The notes: generated by a model not told the origin, from the letters alone. Shown: positions 44,049 to 54,219, counted from the first letter of the stretch. The stretch is DNA of 64,000 bases from Cryptomeria japonica (GCF_030272615.1 NC_081412.1:345271870-345335869); one strand, 5' to 3'. Made by a program: numbers and translations.

Positions 44049-46106
44049 TCAATCAATGCGACCTACTAAAAAATCAAAACTGGTTATGTGATTAGTGTAG
44101 TCATAACCCATTGCATTAGATGATGAGCCTTTTCCTTTATCATGATTTGGGAAGGGTTCCTGGTACATTTTGAGTTTGTCATTGTTATTACCAGGTTTTT
44201 CATTTGCTACTTCAATCTCACCTCTATCAATGAGATCTTGTATGCAGATCTTCAGTTTCATACACTTTCATGTATCATGTCCCTTGATACGATGGTATTC
44301 ATTATACTCATTTTCATTATACCATCTTGGTTTAGGTTGATTGGGGTCAAATGGGCGAGTAATTGGAAAAACCACTACACCTACTTGGACAAGTTTTTGA
44401 AACACCACTTCAATAGGCTCAGCCAGAGGAGTGAAATCTCTTGGAGTCCTGTTATTCGATCGGGGTGGTCGTCCCTGGATTGAGACATTGTTGTGAGGTT
44501 TTTGGGATTTATTTTGGGTGTTGAATTGATGATTGTTGGTGGTGGATTTTGGGGGAGCGGCCACGGTTTGGACCCGCTTTGCATCAGTTATACCATCATT
44601 GACCACATTTTTGTTTTTGGACCAGATTTTTGGCTTGTCGTTATAATAAGAGGAAGAACTTTGTGTTTATTTCTAGTAATGTTTCAAGGTTCCTTCCTCC
44701 AACAAGACACGTTCGAGGGCAAGGCCCTTATCTGTCAATTTTTGGAAGGATTTGATACATTGAGATATTAAAGGTCTTGAAAGTTTAGGCACCAAGTTCT
44801 TTTGGAATAGCTCAATTTGATGTTGTTCTGGCATGTCCCACTGGAATTTCTTGATAAGATGTCGCCATATTTGTAGGAAATTGGCGAAGGTTTCTCTGGG
44901 CCTTTGTTTTGTATTACATAAGTCCATCATAGAAACATCATTACCCATGTTGTATGCATAGTGGGCCACAAATTTTTCTGCCAAGTCTGGAAAAGAGACA
45001 ATGGAACCTCGTAGTAAAGATGAGAACCATGCCAAGGCGTCTCCTGTGAGACTCTTGGGAAAGAGTCTGTGAAGATAAAGGTCACTATAGGAGACTTATT
45101 GGCATAAGATGTGGAATTCTCGGACATGGTCGCGGGGATCTCCTTTGCCTTCATACTTGGTGAATTTAGGGATCTCAAATCCCGAAGGATATGGTGCAAC
45201 TGATATAGACGGGTCGTAAGGACAAGGGAAAAACTCTTCAAACGAGTAAGTTTTCCTTTTATTAGTCCTTTGTTTCATGTCCTTGATGATATTCTTAATG
45301 TCTTGAATTTCCTTGATGAGGTCTTGTTGTGGACTTTGATATTGATGAATTGTATTTGCCCCAAGAATTGGATGAACCAAAGAAGGTGCACCACCACCAA
45401 TATATTGATATGATGAGGAGGTGGGAACATGGGATGTGATGACCGATGTCGCTGGGGTTTGAGGGATAGTTGGTTGCGGTCCGCCAACTGTTGTGACGGG
45501 ATTGAATATAGCCCGGATAAAATTTGCGACATTGTTGGGAGGAAGGGAAGTTTGTGGAATAGAAATTTGTGGTTGAATAGAAGGAGGTGGTATAGAAGTT
45601 TGTTGGAGAATGGATGAGATCGGATTTAATAGTGGTATGAATGGTAAGGGGGAAGAAGGTGGGATGGAGACCATGGTGGGAGGTACCGCGAGTGGCATTT
45701 ATTGAGCCTAGATGATTGATGGGGCTGCAATTGATTGAGTTTGAATAGTAGGTGCAGCACTTTGTGTGGGAGCGAGGTCTCCTTGTGGTTGTTGGGTGAG
45801 AGTGGATCTATTAAATTCAGGTGGAAGTTGAGCTCCATGTTCAAGGAGAGTTTTCAGAAGTGCAGTAGGATTGTGTTTAATAAACTTTTCCATCATCTCT
45901 TGGTTATAAGAATCCGCTAGGAAAGTTTGCACTTCCGGATAAAGTTCATCTTGGTTAACCATGTCAAGATTTTGACTTTGATCTTGATCGCTACGTTGCC
46001 CACTTTGTGTATGATCTTGCATGGGATTTTCATATAGGACATCAATGTCTGGCATGCCATATTGTTGTTCAGCCATCTTTTTCTTTGGGGATCAAGTTGC
46101 GACCAT
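44049..46106 (-). pseudogene. Gypsy-3 gag, decayed
   Basis: The ATG at 46106 aligns with the Gypsy-2 gag start, but codon 5 is TGA (46092-46094) where Gypsy-2 has CGA. One frame then runs to 44049 with stops near 45714, 45096, 44673 and 44268. The Gag core is readable (KYEGKGDPRDHVREFHILCQ, MMDLCNTKQRP, FQWDMPEQHQIELFQKN). At the five places where Gypsy-2 gag has stops this copy has CGA or CAG. It ends in the deletion near 44030. Confidence 0.9.
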
Positions 46107-46520
46107 ACATGATATTTGTGATGAAAGGACTTAAGAAATTTGTGATGAAAGGACTTAGGAAATTTGAGGATGAAAGGATTTGAGAAATTTGTGATGAAAG
46201 GATTTAAGAAATTTGAGGATGAAAGGACTTAAGAAATTTGTGATGAAAGGATTTAAGAAATTTGAGGATGAAAAGACTTGAGAAATTTGTGATGAAAGGA
46301 CTTGAGAAATTTGTGATGAAAGGATTTAAGAAAATTGAGGATGAAAGGATTTAAGAAATTTGTGATGAAAGGATTTGAGAAATTTCAGGATGAAAAGACT
46401 TGAGAAATTTGTGATGAAAGGATTTAAGAAATTTGTGATGAAAGGACTTGAGAAATTTGTGATGAAAGGATTTAAGAAAATTGAGGATGAAAGGATTTAA
46501 GAAATTTGAGGATGATTGAT
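46107..46520 (-). repeat. 24-25 base minisatellite in the Gypsy-3 leader
   Basis: About 17 tandem units alternate between AGAAATTTGTGATGAAAGGA and AGAAATTTGAGGATGAAAGG forms. The array lies directly ahead of the gag start. Gypsy-2 has only one related unit at this place (near 14434). Confidence 0.93.
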
Positions 46521-47678
46521 GAAGAAGCTATAGTAGTGATGGTTTAGAAGCAATTTGATGACTAGGTTGTCTTTGGTATGAACATGAAGGATCGATTCGA
46601 ATGTCAAGTTGTATGAAGGGATACGACCACCCTGATTTGGAGGATAGTTGGTGTTTCAAAGGACAAACTTGAATGTTGATGGAGATGACGGACTCTTAGC
46701 TTCTCTCTTAGGCTTATGAAAAATGGGACGGACAGGGTTTTGACGCAATTTTGGACTTTGTGTGGGTAATGACTTGGACAATTGTTTGTGTCTTGACAAG
46801 TGTTTTTGCAAAGTGTTTGGGGATAGTGATGTGTTTTTAGTCTACTCTTGGCAAGTATGTATCAAACAAAGAAAACACAGTGATCAAATGCATATTATAT
46901 CAAAGATACCCATGCTCATATACAACATTCTTAAGGCTGGCAAGGACAATAGTCATTGAATCCCAATTGGTTTCCCATCTACGCTTACCCAGAGCGAACA
47001 CTTAGATGCTTGACCCCACTAGCTCCCTCCACAGCACTCACTTCTCATGGCAGCTAAGCATCAATTCCCATGAAAACTCCTCATGGCGAACTTTGTGTCT
47101 CTACTAAGGGCCGTAAGAATATGGGCCGCTTCAGAGGTTCGACCTCCTGCACCAATGACTAGAAGGTTTTTGGCCACTATGAACAAGGTGTTTAGTAAGT
47201 CTTCCCGTTAGGAGCTACCTTTCAAAGTTGCACAAGTGCAACTGAGGCCTATAGCCCAACAAAGCACCAAGAGCTTAGTAGTCATGCAAGCGTGATTGAG
47301 ATCTCTAGGATCCTACTAAGCACCCAATGTGAGAGTGAACTCTCATATAGCCCCAACCATTAACCCTTTCGTAGTCAATGGCCTATTTATTATAGTGAGT
47401 TGGGAACCCTAGGTCTGGGTGTACTCACTTGGGTCGTTCCCCTCTTACCTTCTCAAAGAGCAAGTTGGGAGGGCAGGCCCTCTAGAGGTAAACACACAAT
47501 CAAACAAGAAAAGGTTGGAGGGTCTAGATTTTTGATCGTCTAGTAAGACGAGAGCATACTTTCCTACCTTTACGCTTTTCTTAAAGACAAATAAGACAAT
47601 GGTTCATTCCATTTTAATTAATATCTAGGTGCCTAATTTAAATAAATGCACAATATTTGGTTGAATCAGCTAGGCAAC
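46521..47678 (-). other. Gypsy-3 leader
   Basis: The leader is homologous to 12780-14400 of Gypsy-2 on the opposite strand. It includes the CATGAAAACTCC and GGGTAAGC words and has no gene. Confidence 0.75.
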
Positions 47679-47783
47679 CTGCAAAACCACTCGATTAGTA
47701 GTTTGAAAAATGGAGTCTTCAAAAAGCATCCTGCAAAACAACTTGATTAGTAGTTTGGAAAAATAGAGTCTTCAACAAGCGTC
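47679..47783 (-). repeat. Tandem 53-base leader unit ending in a 3' splice-site-like CAG
   Basis: Two copies occur (47783-47731 and 47730-47679, minus strand), each starting GA(C/T)GCTT and ending GTTTTGCAG. Each contains CTACTAATC, a plausible branch point, about 15 bases before the CAG. Gypsy-2 has one copy at this place (12715-12767). Confidence 0.85.
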
Positions 47784-48766
47784 CTTCTCCTTCGGATTGA
47801 GCTTGATGAAGTGAAGGCGCCCCTTGATAATGCTCCACTTGATGTGTTCCTTTGATTGTTGGATGTGGATGGCTCTCCAATGTTGTGCACAAATGGAATG
47901 GATTTGAAAAATGATAAGAATGAGATGATCAAGTTGCCAAGATGATTTCCTAGGCTCAAAAGGGCAGCATAAACTTACTGGATTTCAAGATGTTTTGAAT
48001 GAAGGGATGGAGCCCTATTTTATAGGAAGAGGAGAGGAAAATGGATGGCTAGGATGAATTCGAGATGAAGGACTAAGATTTACTTGTGAGCTCACACAAG
48101 GTCCAAGAGAGGGTGTGGAGACCAAGAAATATGCCTTAAAGGCATTTCGTATCTCCACACTCCACAAGATGCATTGGAGGAATTAAAAATTCTCCAGAAA
48201 AGGATATCATGGGGATTGGAGGAATAAAAAGGAATTAAAAATTCCTTGGGAGAGGGGATGCCTGGAGGAATGTGAGATTTCAAAAATCTTACATTCACCT
48301 AGGAAAAGATTATTTAAAAGCAAGGAGTTGACTTTGTGGCTAATCATGTTGATTAGCCATTAACGACTCATTAGGAGGGGGATTAGAGGAAATGTTAGGT
48401 GGGATTAATATTTGTAGGGGAATTTGACTAGGAGAGAGAATGAGTGGAGGGAATAAAAAATTAGAAGAATAATGTTAAGTGAGTTTAGGGAGTTTCTAGA
48501 AGAATGAATTAAGAAGATGATTTGTAGGAATCATGTAGATTAACTAATTAATTGAAATTAATTAGCTAAAAGGAAGATTTGTGAGGATTTGATTTTTTTA
48601 GAAGAATAAAGAAAGGGATTGATTTATTAAATAAATAAATCATATGCTATAGTGACAATATTAATTATATTTAATTAATATTGAGAGGAATTTGAATTAA
48701 CAAATTAATTAATTAATTATGCGAGGAATTAAAAATAATTAAAATAATTATTTTTAAGTGTCTACA
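47784..48766 (-). repeat. 5' LTR of Gypsy-3, ending at a splice-donor position
   Basis: The LTR matches the 3' LTR from TGTAGACACTT to GGAGAAG and stops there. The 3' LTR continues with GTAAAATAG, but this copy continues with leader sequence GACGCTTG. The missing end includes the rest of U5 and the primer site. A TATA box is at 48017-48024. Confidence 0.92.
48017..48024 (-). promoter_or_regulatory. TATA box in Gypsy-3 5' LTR
   Basis: TATAAAAT on the minus strand, at the same place as in the 3' LTR. Confidence 0.65.
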
Positions 48767-48771
48767 CCAAG

Positions 48772-49275
48772 TTCCTCTGAGCTTTTCTTGAATTTTTCTT
48801 TATGTTGATTTGCAATTTCTAGTTCTCTTTCTAAGACTTCTTTTTGTCTCATCAGTTCATTTGAGTCATTCTGAGTATGCATCAGATCTATCTACAACAT
48901 GTCATTTTCATAGCTAAGTCTTGTGTTCTCGTTTGTTGCATCACTTAGTCTTCTGGTCAGTTCTTCTTCATTCTTCTTCCTATCCTCAATCTCTTTGCAA
49001 AATCTCATAGTCATATCCTGCATCTCATTCTTTGTTGTCATGTTCTCTTGTTTCAGCTTGCTTATCATATCATTAAGTGATTCCTTTTCATCATTCTCAT
49101 TTTGAAATTTTTCACAAAGTTCTCTTCTCTTATTTCTTGCAACAGTAAAATTCTCTTGAAGTGCCTAAATGATATCCTGAGCTGCCCTTAAATCATCTTC
49201 TAGTTTGATATTTTTCAATTTCTCTGCATCATAGTCTGAAAGAGCTCCTTCAAGTTGCTTCATCAGATTTTCCAT
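48772..49275 (-). pseudogene. LARD-1 Gag-like gene, 5' part (coiled coil)
   Basis: The ATG at 49275 follows the primer site by about 57 bases and starts MENLMKQLEGALSDYDAEK. The 168 codons are strongly helical, with heptad-like Leu, Asn and Glu spacing (SLNDMISKLKQENM, RRLSDATNENTRLSYENDML). This suggests a long coiled coil instead of a normal copia Gag fold. Two in-frame stops (one after AAQDII, one after ENDML) break it. The frame is cut by Gypsy-3 after SSEELG and resumes at 41128. LARD-2 has the same layout at 60118. Confidence 0.88.
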
Positions 49276-49332
49276 CTTTACCGGTGTCAAGATCTTCCTC
49301 AAGCTATTAGGCTTTTGAAAATAGAGGACCAG

Positions 49333-49344
49333 GCACTGATACCA
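49333..49344 (-). promoter_or_regulatory. Primer binding site of LARD-1 (initiator Met type)
   Basis: The minus strand reads TGGTATCAGTGC two bases after the LTR end, one mismatch from the copia site TGGTATCAGAGC. LARD-2 has the exact form at 60052. Confidence 0.9.
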
Positions 49345-49346
49345 AT

Positions 49347-50141
49347 TGTTAGGAATCCCACAGATACTGAGAGGGGGGGTGAATCAGTATCTAACTGGTG
49401 ATTAGAATTTTCTTAACTTAAAACATGCAGAACATATTATAACAGTGTACCGGTATGCAAGAAATAATGTAATAAACAAAATCAAGAACATCCACATGAA
49501 AGCACACCATAACACAAGGTTTTAATGAGGAAACCCAGTGTGGGACACACCTCGGTGGAATTTGTGACCCACAATATTCATGCACTAGCCAATAAGAGAA
49601 TATTACTTACAATAGGGTCCTGCACATGCAGGAAGGCCAACTGCCTAGAGCTCACTGCTCAATGGAAAGTCTCACTAACTTACAATGAGGATTATACAAA
49701 TCCAATATCTTGTATTGCTTTACAATAACATCTATAATGCCTGATCGAGTACCGGTTGCCACTCTGCTTCTTACATAAACCCTTTAGCCTATATTTCGCA
49801 TAATAGGTCTACCTAATATTTTTCCTTATCGCTTACATCTCCCTCTCTAAATGTCTACAATGATCTCTTTTATATATAAGAGTCATTTTACAATTTGCCA
49901 AGTTGGCTTACAAAGTTTTTACAATAATAAACAAAATATAATATAACAAAATCCTGTCGACCTCTGTGCTGGTATACTTCCTTTCTTTGTGTCGGTGTCG
50001 GTGTCCTGAGTGCCAGTGTAGAGTATGATCTGCTGATGCCGGTATAATGCCTTTGCCGGTGCCATAGGATTGCAAGGTTGCCATCAATGACAAAACCTTC
50101 AATCACATACAATGTCTCATTGGAGTGTGCATATGCCAACA
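49347..50141 (-). repeat. 5' LTR of LARD-1
   Basis: This 795-base LTR starts TGTTGGCATATG and ends GGGATTCCTAACA (minus strand). It contains a TATA-like TATATAAAA at 49868-49876, which is mutated in the 3' copy. Confidence 0.93.
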
Positions 50142-50146
50142 ATTGA

Positions 50147-50246
50147 TTGGGTGCTCAAGGTTGATTTAATTGTCTTTGGCTAGGACCTGGTGATGTTGTC
50201 GAGATTAGGGGCCCATGGTTTAGGTGACCATTTTTAGGGTATTACA
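50147..50246 (-). repeat. 3' LTR of Gypsy-4, proximal part
   Basis: These are the first 100 bases of the minus-strand LTR, starting TGTAATACCC at 50246 after the purine tract. LARD-1 separates it from the rest. Confidence 0.78.
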
Positions 50247-50262
50247 TTTTCCCCTCTTTGAA
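50247..50262 (-). promoter_or_regulatory. Polypurine tract of Gypsy-4
   Basis: The minus strand reads TTCAAAGAGGGGAAAA and then TGTAATAC, matching the Gypsy-2 type tract with one change. Confidence 0.85.
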
Positions 50263-50299
50263 TTAAAGTGTGAGCAGTGTGTTGGTTCAAAGAATAGCT

Positions 50300-50815
50300 G
50301 ATGTCAAATAGATATCAGTTCTGAACTTGATGGATCACAAACCGATGAAGAGCAAGATGTTCAGCTTGATTTAAAGTGATGAAATTGAATAGACTGATTA
50401 AAGCGATACCGATCCTGAACTTGATTGAACAAAAATTGACAAAGAGAGAGATACCGTTCTTAAACTTGATTGATCAAGAAACAAGCATCGATCTAGAAGT
50501 TGATTGAACTAGATTGAGCGAAGAGACAAAAAAATGATTCCGAACTTGATTGAACAAGAATCGACTGAGCGAGAGATAAAACCGATTCTGAACTTGATTT
50601 AACAAGAATCAATTGAGAAAGATAAAACCAATTCCAAACTTGATTGATCAAGAATCGATTGAGCGAGAGATAAAACTGATTCAGAACTTGATTGAACAAG
50701 AATCGACTAAGGAAAGCGAAAGAACCAATTCCTTACTTGATTGAACAAGAATCGACTAAGCAAAGAGAAAGAACCTATTCCGAACTTGATTGAACAAGAA
50801 TTGATTAGCAAGAGA
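50300..50815 (-). repeat. Tandem array in Gypsy-4 3' region, unit about 48 bases
   Basis: About nine degenerate units carry GAACTTGATTGAACAAGAAT and CGA(C/T)T(A/G)AG on the plus strand. It sits between pol and the purine tract, like the arrays of Gypsy-2 and Gypsy-3, but its sequence is unrelated to theirs. Confidence 0.88.
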
Positions 50816-51094
50816 GAATGTCCAGCTTGATTTGATGTGATAAAATTAAACATCGATTTGAAGATTGATTTAGATAAGGACAAAAATTGATATGCCCCTA
50901 GAGATTTCTTTACTTGACATCGAAGAATCTCAACTTGATACGATGTGATTTAGTTAAGATGCCCCTAGTAACAAGGTTTCGTTGATTTTCTTTGTTTGAA
51001 AAGATTTTTGCTTGACTTTATGAAGATTTGAAAAATTTCTCGACTTTTGATGATGAAAATCGTTGAAAATATGGAATGAGTATGCCCCTCGGGA
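50816..51094 (-). other. Gypsy-4 3' untranslated region
   Basis: A short non-coding part with three ATGCCCCT words, between the array and the integrase remnant. Confidence 0.6.
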
Positions 51095-51779
51095 GCGTTC
51101 TGATACTTGTTCTATAAGCCTATAGTGCAGGATTGAGCTGCAGATGCCAATCCTTTCCAGATTTGCTGATTGTTCTATGCAAGATAGTCAGCAAATTTTT
51201 GTTAGATGCTTCAACTTGTCCATTACGTTGAGGGTAGTATATGGATGATTAGTGCTATTTGATTTTGAACTTTTCACGGAGCTCATCTAGATCTTTGTTT
51301 TTAAAATGCCCTCAATTGCCAATCACAATTGAAGAAGGCATCCCATACCTGCAAATGATGTAGTTAAGGAAAAACATAGCTACTTGTTTACCGGTTGCTT
51401 TGATTAGCGGAATTGCTTCAACCCACTTAGTGAAGTACTCAGTGGCACTTATGATAAACTTGTGTCCATTAGATGATGCAAGATAGATTTGGCCAATGAG
51501 GTCAAATGCCCATTGTTGAAAAGGCCAATGTGTGATGAAAGGTATTAAATATATTTCTGGAGCATATATGAGATTCCCATTTAGCTGACACTTCTCATAA
51601 GTTTTAGTAATTTTTATAGCATCTTTCTCCATATCTGGCTAGTAGTAGCCATCCCTTAGCAGTTTCTGAGCCAGAGTAAGAGCGTTTGAATGAGATTCAC
51701 AAATATCTTCATGGACTCCAAATAACATGCATTGGGAATCTTCAGTTTCTAGACACCTAATAAAAGTACTATCCAAACC
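51095..51779 (-). pseudogene. Gypsy-4 integrase core, C-terminus missing
   Basis: The minus strand gives WAFDLIGQIY (first catalytic Asp kept), EYFTKWVEAIP, then SSIVIGN where relatives have TDN, so the second Asp is Gly. It then stops near 51312. Beyond the stop the reading continues NGQVEASNKNLLTIL (Glu kept) and DWHLQLNPAL, and it breaks off near 51095. The rest of the C-terminal domain is absent. It belongs to the Tat branch, like Gypsy-2. Confidence 0.85.
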
Positions 51780-52127
51780 TCACCTATATAGATCATTAGC
51801 GATGATGACATACCATGAAGCATTTCGAATTAGGTTTCTTTTCTCATTACAGGTAAGATTAGCAGGGATAATTTGGTCACACAAGTAAGAGTAAATGTGG
51901 CTATAGTGAGATGAATCATGTCCATTAATAGAACAGACCATCTGGGACTCAGGAGTATCATAAGCAGGATAATGTAACTCTTCCACCAGGAATTCATAGC
52001 AGAACTCAGATTCTTGTAGCTGTGGTATAGATGCCAAAGTAGCCATAGCATCTGTTGCTCTGTTTGTTGATCTAGGAATCTGATGAAATGATACAAAGGT
52101 AAAGTATTTCTTGAGGTCATTAGACAA
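51780..52127 (-). pseudogene. Gypsy-4 aRH end and integrase linker
   Basis: This reads KYFTFVSFHQIPRSTNRATD and AMATLAS, the end of the additional RNase H. A linker with ELHYPAYDTPESQMVCS corresponds to Gypsy-2 around 20380. It starts abruptly at the joint with copia RNase H near 52128. Confidence 0.85.
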
Positions 52128-52385
52128 AGATATAGCATCTTATTTCTTACTTGCTGATGAAACCAACTTCTTCCCCAAAATGAAAGCTCCATTGGTAGTG
52201 ATCTTTTGGTCATCAACATCACCTGCCTAATCAACATCAGTATAGGCACATAACATGAAATCATCATTCTTTGGATACCATAAGCCATAGTCAACAGTCC
52301 CCTTCAAGTATTTGAAAATCCTCTTCACAACAGTAACATGAGTCTCTTTAGGATTAGCCTGAAATCTAGCACAAAGCTTGCAATT
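52128..52385 (-). pseudogene. Copia RNase H segment inside Gypsy-4
   Basis: The minus strand reads LCARFQANPKETHVTVVKRI, then FKYLKGTVDYGLWYP, an AGDVDDQKITTNGAF stretch and GKKLVSSASKK. There are TAG stops where Trp and Gln are expected. This is copia RNase H, joined at both ends to gypsy sequence. Confidence 0.85.
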
Positions 52386-52889
52386 GTTTGTTTACCAGTG
52401 CTAAGGGTGTCTCTTCCTCTTTACTGATAAGGGTTTCAACGTTATAATCAGTAGGAAGTTTAGCACCTTGTTTTTCTATCTCTAGAAAATAATCTTCTTT
52501 TTCTCTAGCCATGATAATCTTCATCATTTTTCGGAAATCTTTATCCTTTTGACAGCTATTTATAACAGCTTTTGTAGGTTCAGAGGCTTTAGACTCGCTA
52601 CATGAGGAATCACCGTCATTAACATGGGTGTTGATATTGTCATAAGTGTCATTTTTAGTAGCTTGTCTTTCTTTCCTTTCTCTAGACATGGTGGGAGATA
52701 AGGATTGATAAAAAACTGGTATATTTGATGATGAAGGTTTATTAGAGATGGGGTCCTCTACGAAGAATGGATTATCTTGTAATGAAAATGACGATTCTTT
52801 ACCTTTGGCAGCTTTCTTATGAGAATTTCTGGTTTGAGCAGGCATTTATGACTAATGTGACCAAGAAATAGATGTGATGCAAAAGTCAA
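52386..52889 (-). pseudogene. Gypsy-like gag N-terminus inside the copia pol segment
   Basis: The ORF from the ATG at 52845 reads MPAQTRNSHKKAAKGKESS. Later parts are KDKDFRKMMKIIMAREKEDY and EKQGAKLPTDYNVETL, and it is open to about 52386. The start and the later GAKLP segment resemble the Gypsy-2 gag start (MITTRSQKRK; GAQLLPEFN), so a Tat-type gag is likely. The 44 bases before the ATG would be its leader. Confidence 0.6.
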
Positions 52890-53234
52890 GAGAGTACTTA
52901 CCAGTTTGGATTTATCCACACCAAAATTCTTCAACAATTCCCTTAGATACTCAGTTTGATAGATAAAGATGCCTTTGTTAGTTTGAGTAATCTGCAAACC
53001 TAAGAAAAATCTCATCTCACCAATCATGGAAATTTCAAATTCATTCTTCATATTATTAGAGAATTCCATGCACAATTTATCTTCACCTCCAAAAATGATA
53101 TCATCAACAAATACTTCAATAATCACAATATCATCATCAGTTATCTTATAATATAAATTACTGTCAGCACTACCTTTAGTAAAACCAAGATTCAAAAGAT
53201 ATTTATCCAACCTTGCATACCAAGCTCTAGGAGC
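52890..53234 (-). pseudogene. Copia reverse transcriptase, second half
   Basis: This begins APRAWYARLDKYL and contains the intact active site VFVDDIIFGG and MIGEMRFFLGLQI. It breaks off after DKSKLVSTL near 52890. The first half of RT is missing because the sequence is fused to gag. Confidence 0.88.
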
Positions 53235-54120
53235 TTGATCTTCTTTTATAACAATAAATGCCCATCCACTATCTGCTGGATCTTCATCTAAATCATCTAT
53301 AACACCTTCATCTGCATAGTAACATGACTTATCTCTATTTTTCTTAAATCTGTATCTTTGATATTCAGGGTTAGGCTTATATGTTCTCTTTGCTTCCTCC
53401 CGTAATTGTGTATGTCTATCAGGACACCTAGATGCCATATGACCAACTTTATTGCAATTAAAACATTTGAAAGGTGCTTTACCTTCATACTTACTTCCTA
53501 CTGGACCTTTAGGCATCTTCCTTGCAAATAGTACTTCAAGTTCTTCATTTTCTCTTCTCATATCTTCAAGTTATTTTGCACCTCTGGGTAACCGCTTAGC
53601 CAATAATGCTTCAAGCTCGATCAGAGTGTCTTCATCATCAGCTCCTTTGTTGGATATAGACTCATAACTATGACTAACATCTCTACTTTTCCTCACAGGT
53701 GGGTTAGAAATTGAAGCTCTAAATGCAAATTTGGATTTCTGAGCACTACCATCATAACCATTTAACTCAAATGCAGTAATTTTACCAATGATGGAGTCAA
53801 GAGTTACCTTTTTTTTATCAATAGATTTTAGCTCCTGAATGGCTGCAACTCGGGCATAGACCGGTAGAAGGGTTCTCAACACCTTACTAACTACTGTGGC
53901 ATCCTCCACTTTACCATCAGCACTCTTGATCTCACTGACTATCTCCTTGATCCACTGACCATACTGTTGAATATTCTCACCTTCAGCCATCCACATGTCA
54001 TCAAATTTACCTCTTAGACTCTCTTCTTTGACAATCTTTACATGCTCATCACCACTATAGTGAAATTTGATATATTGAAGCAGTCTAGTTGAGTTCTTGG
54101 ATGCAAAGTTAGTTTTTCTA
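53235..54120 (-). pseudogene. Copia gag fused in frame to RT
   Basis: The Gag part reads MWMAEGENIQQYGQWIKEIV, then IQELKSIDKKKVTLDSI, and a zinc knuckle CFNCNKVGHMASRC (complete CCHC). One TAA at 53571 interrupts it. Near 53235 the frame passes from FIVIKED to QAPRAWYARL without a stop. About 2 kb (protease, integrase, first half of RT) have been lost in frame. The 5' end of gag is missing beyond about 54120. Confidence 0.88.
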
Positions 54121-54219
54121 GCATATGTAATTGTTACACATAATGTAATTAATAGAAGTACTCCAAGTAAATTGTCTCACTTCTGTTGTTTTTTCAGTTG
54201 AATGATTTTATTTGTTAAG
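54121..54219. other. Short unassigned junction
   Basis: Nothing recognised between the copia gag end and the Gypsy-5 3' region. Confidence 0.4.

Larger units (their letters stand above)
41129..48766 (-). mobile_element. Gypsy-3, deleted Tat/Ogre-like element in the LARD-1 gag-like gene
   Basis: The duplication CCAAG at 41124-41128 and 48767-48771 is exact, and the LARD-1 gag frame rejoins across the insert. The element is a close relative of Gypsy-2 in opposite orientation. It keeps gag, a scrap of RT and the 3' region. It lacks protease, most of RT, both RNase H domains and integrase. Its 5' LTR ends early at 47784 and is joined to leader sequence, so no primer site is present. The two LTRs differ by about 2% by eye. 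It cannot move by itself. Confidence 0.93.
35879..50141 (-). mobile_element. LARD-1, complete pol-less LTR element with two large ORFs
   Basis: Two LTRs (35879-36674 and 49347-50141) flank the unit. An initiator-Met type primer site lies at 49333-49344 and a copia-type purine tract at 36675-36688. The target duplication is ATTAA at 35874-35878 and ATTGA at 50142-50146, differing by one transition. Without the nested Gypsy-3 the element is about 6.6 kb. It encodes a Gag-like protein with four zinc knuckles and a second frame of about 1,090 codons. I find no protease, RT, RNase H or integrase between the LTRs. It would depend on enzymes of another element. The LTRs differ by about 4-5% by eye. 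The name LARD (large retrotransposon derivative) is used by analogy. Confidence 0.9.
50147..54120 (-). mobile_element. Gypsy-4, mosaic gypsy/copia element (proximal LTR and internal region)
   Basis: From the LTR start at 50246 the minus strand reads upwards. It passes a gypsy purine tract, tandem array and integrase-aRH, then copia RNase H, a gypsy-like gag start, copia RT and copia gag. All parts share one strand. The mix does not match simple nesting because I see no LTR or target duplication at the inner joints. The upstream end near 54120 is also abrupt. The distal LTR part is at 34643-35878. Confidence 0.65.

Noticed and set aside
52386-52845. Possible pararetrovirus (caulimovirus-like) coat fragment
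   Set aside because: The start and spacing resemble Tat-type Gag, no movement protein or pararetroviral RT is nearby, and copia and gypsy segments surround it.
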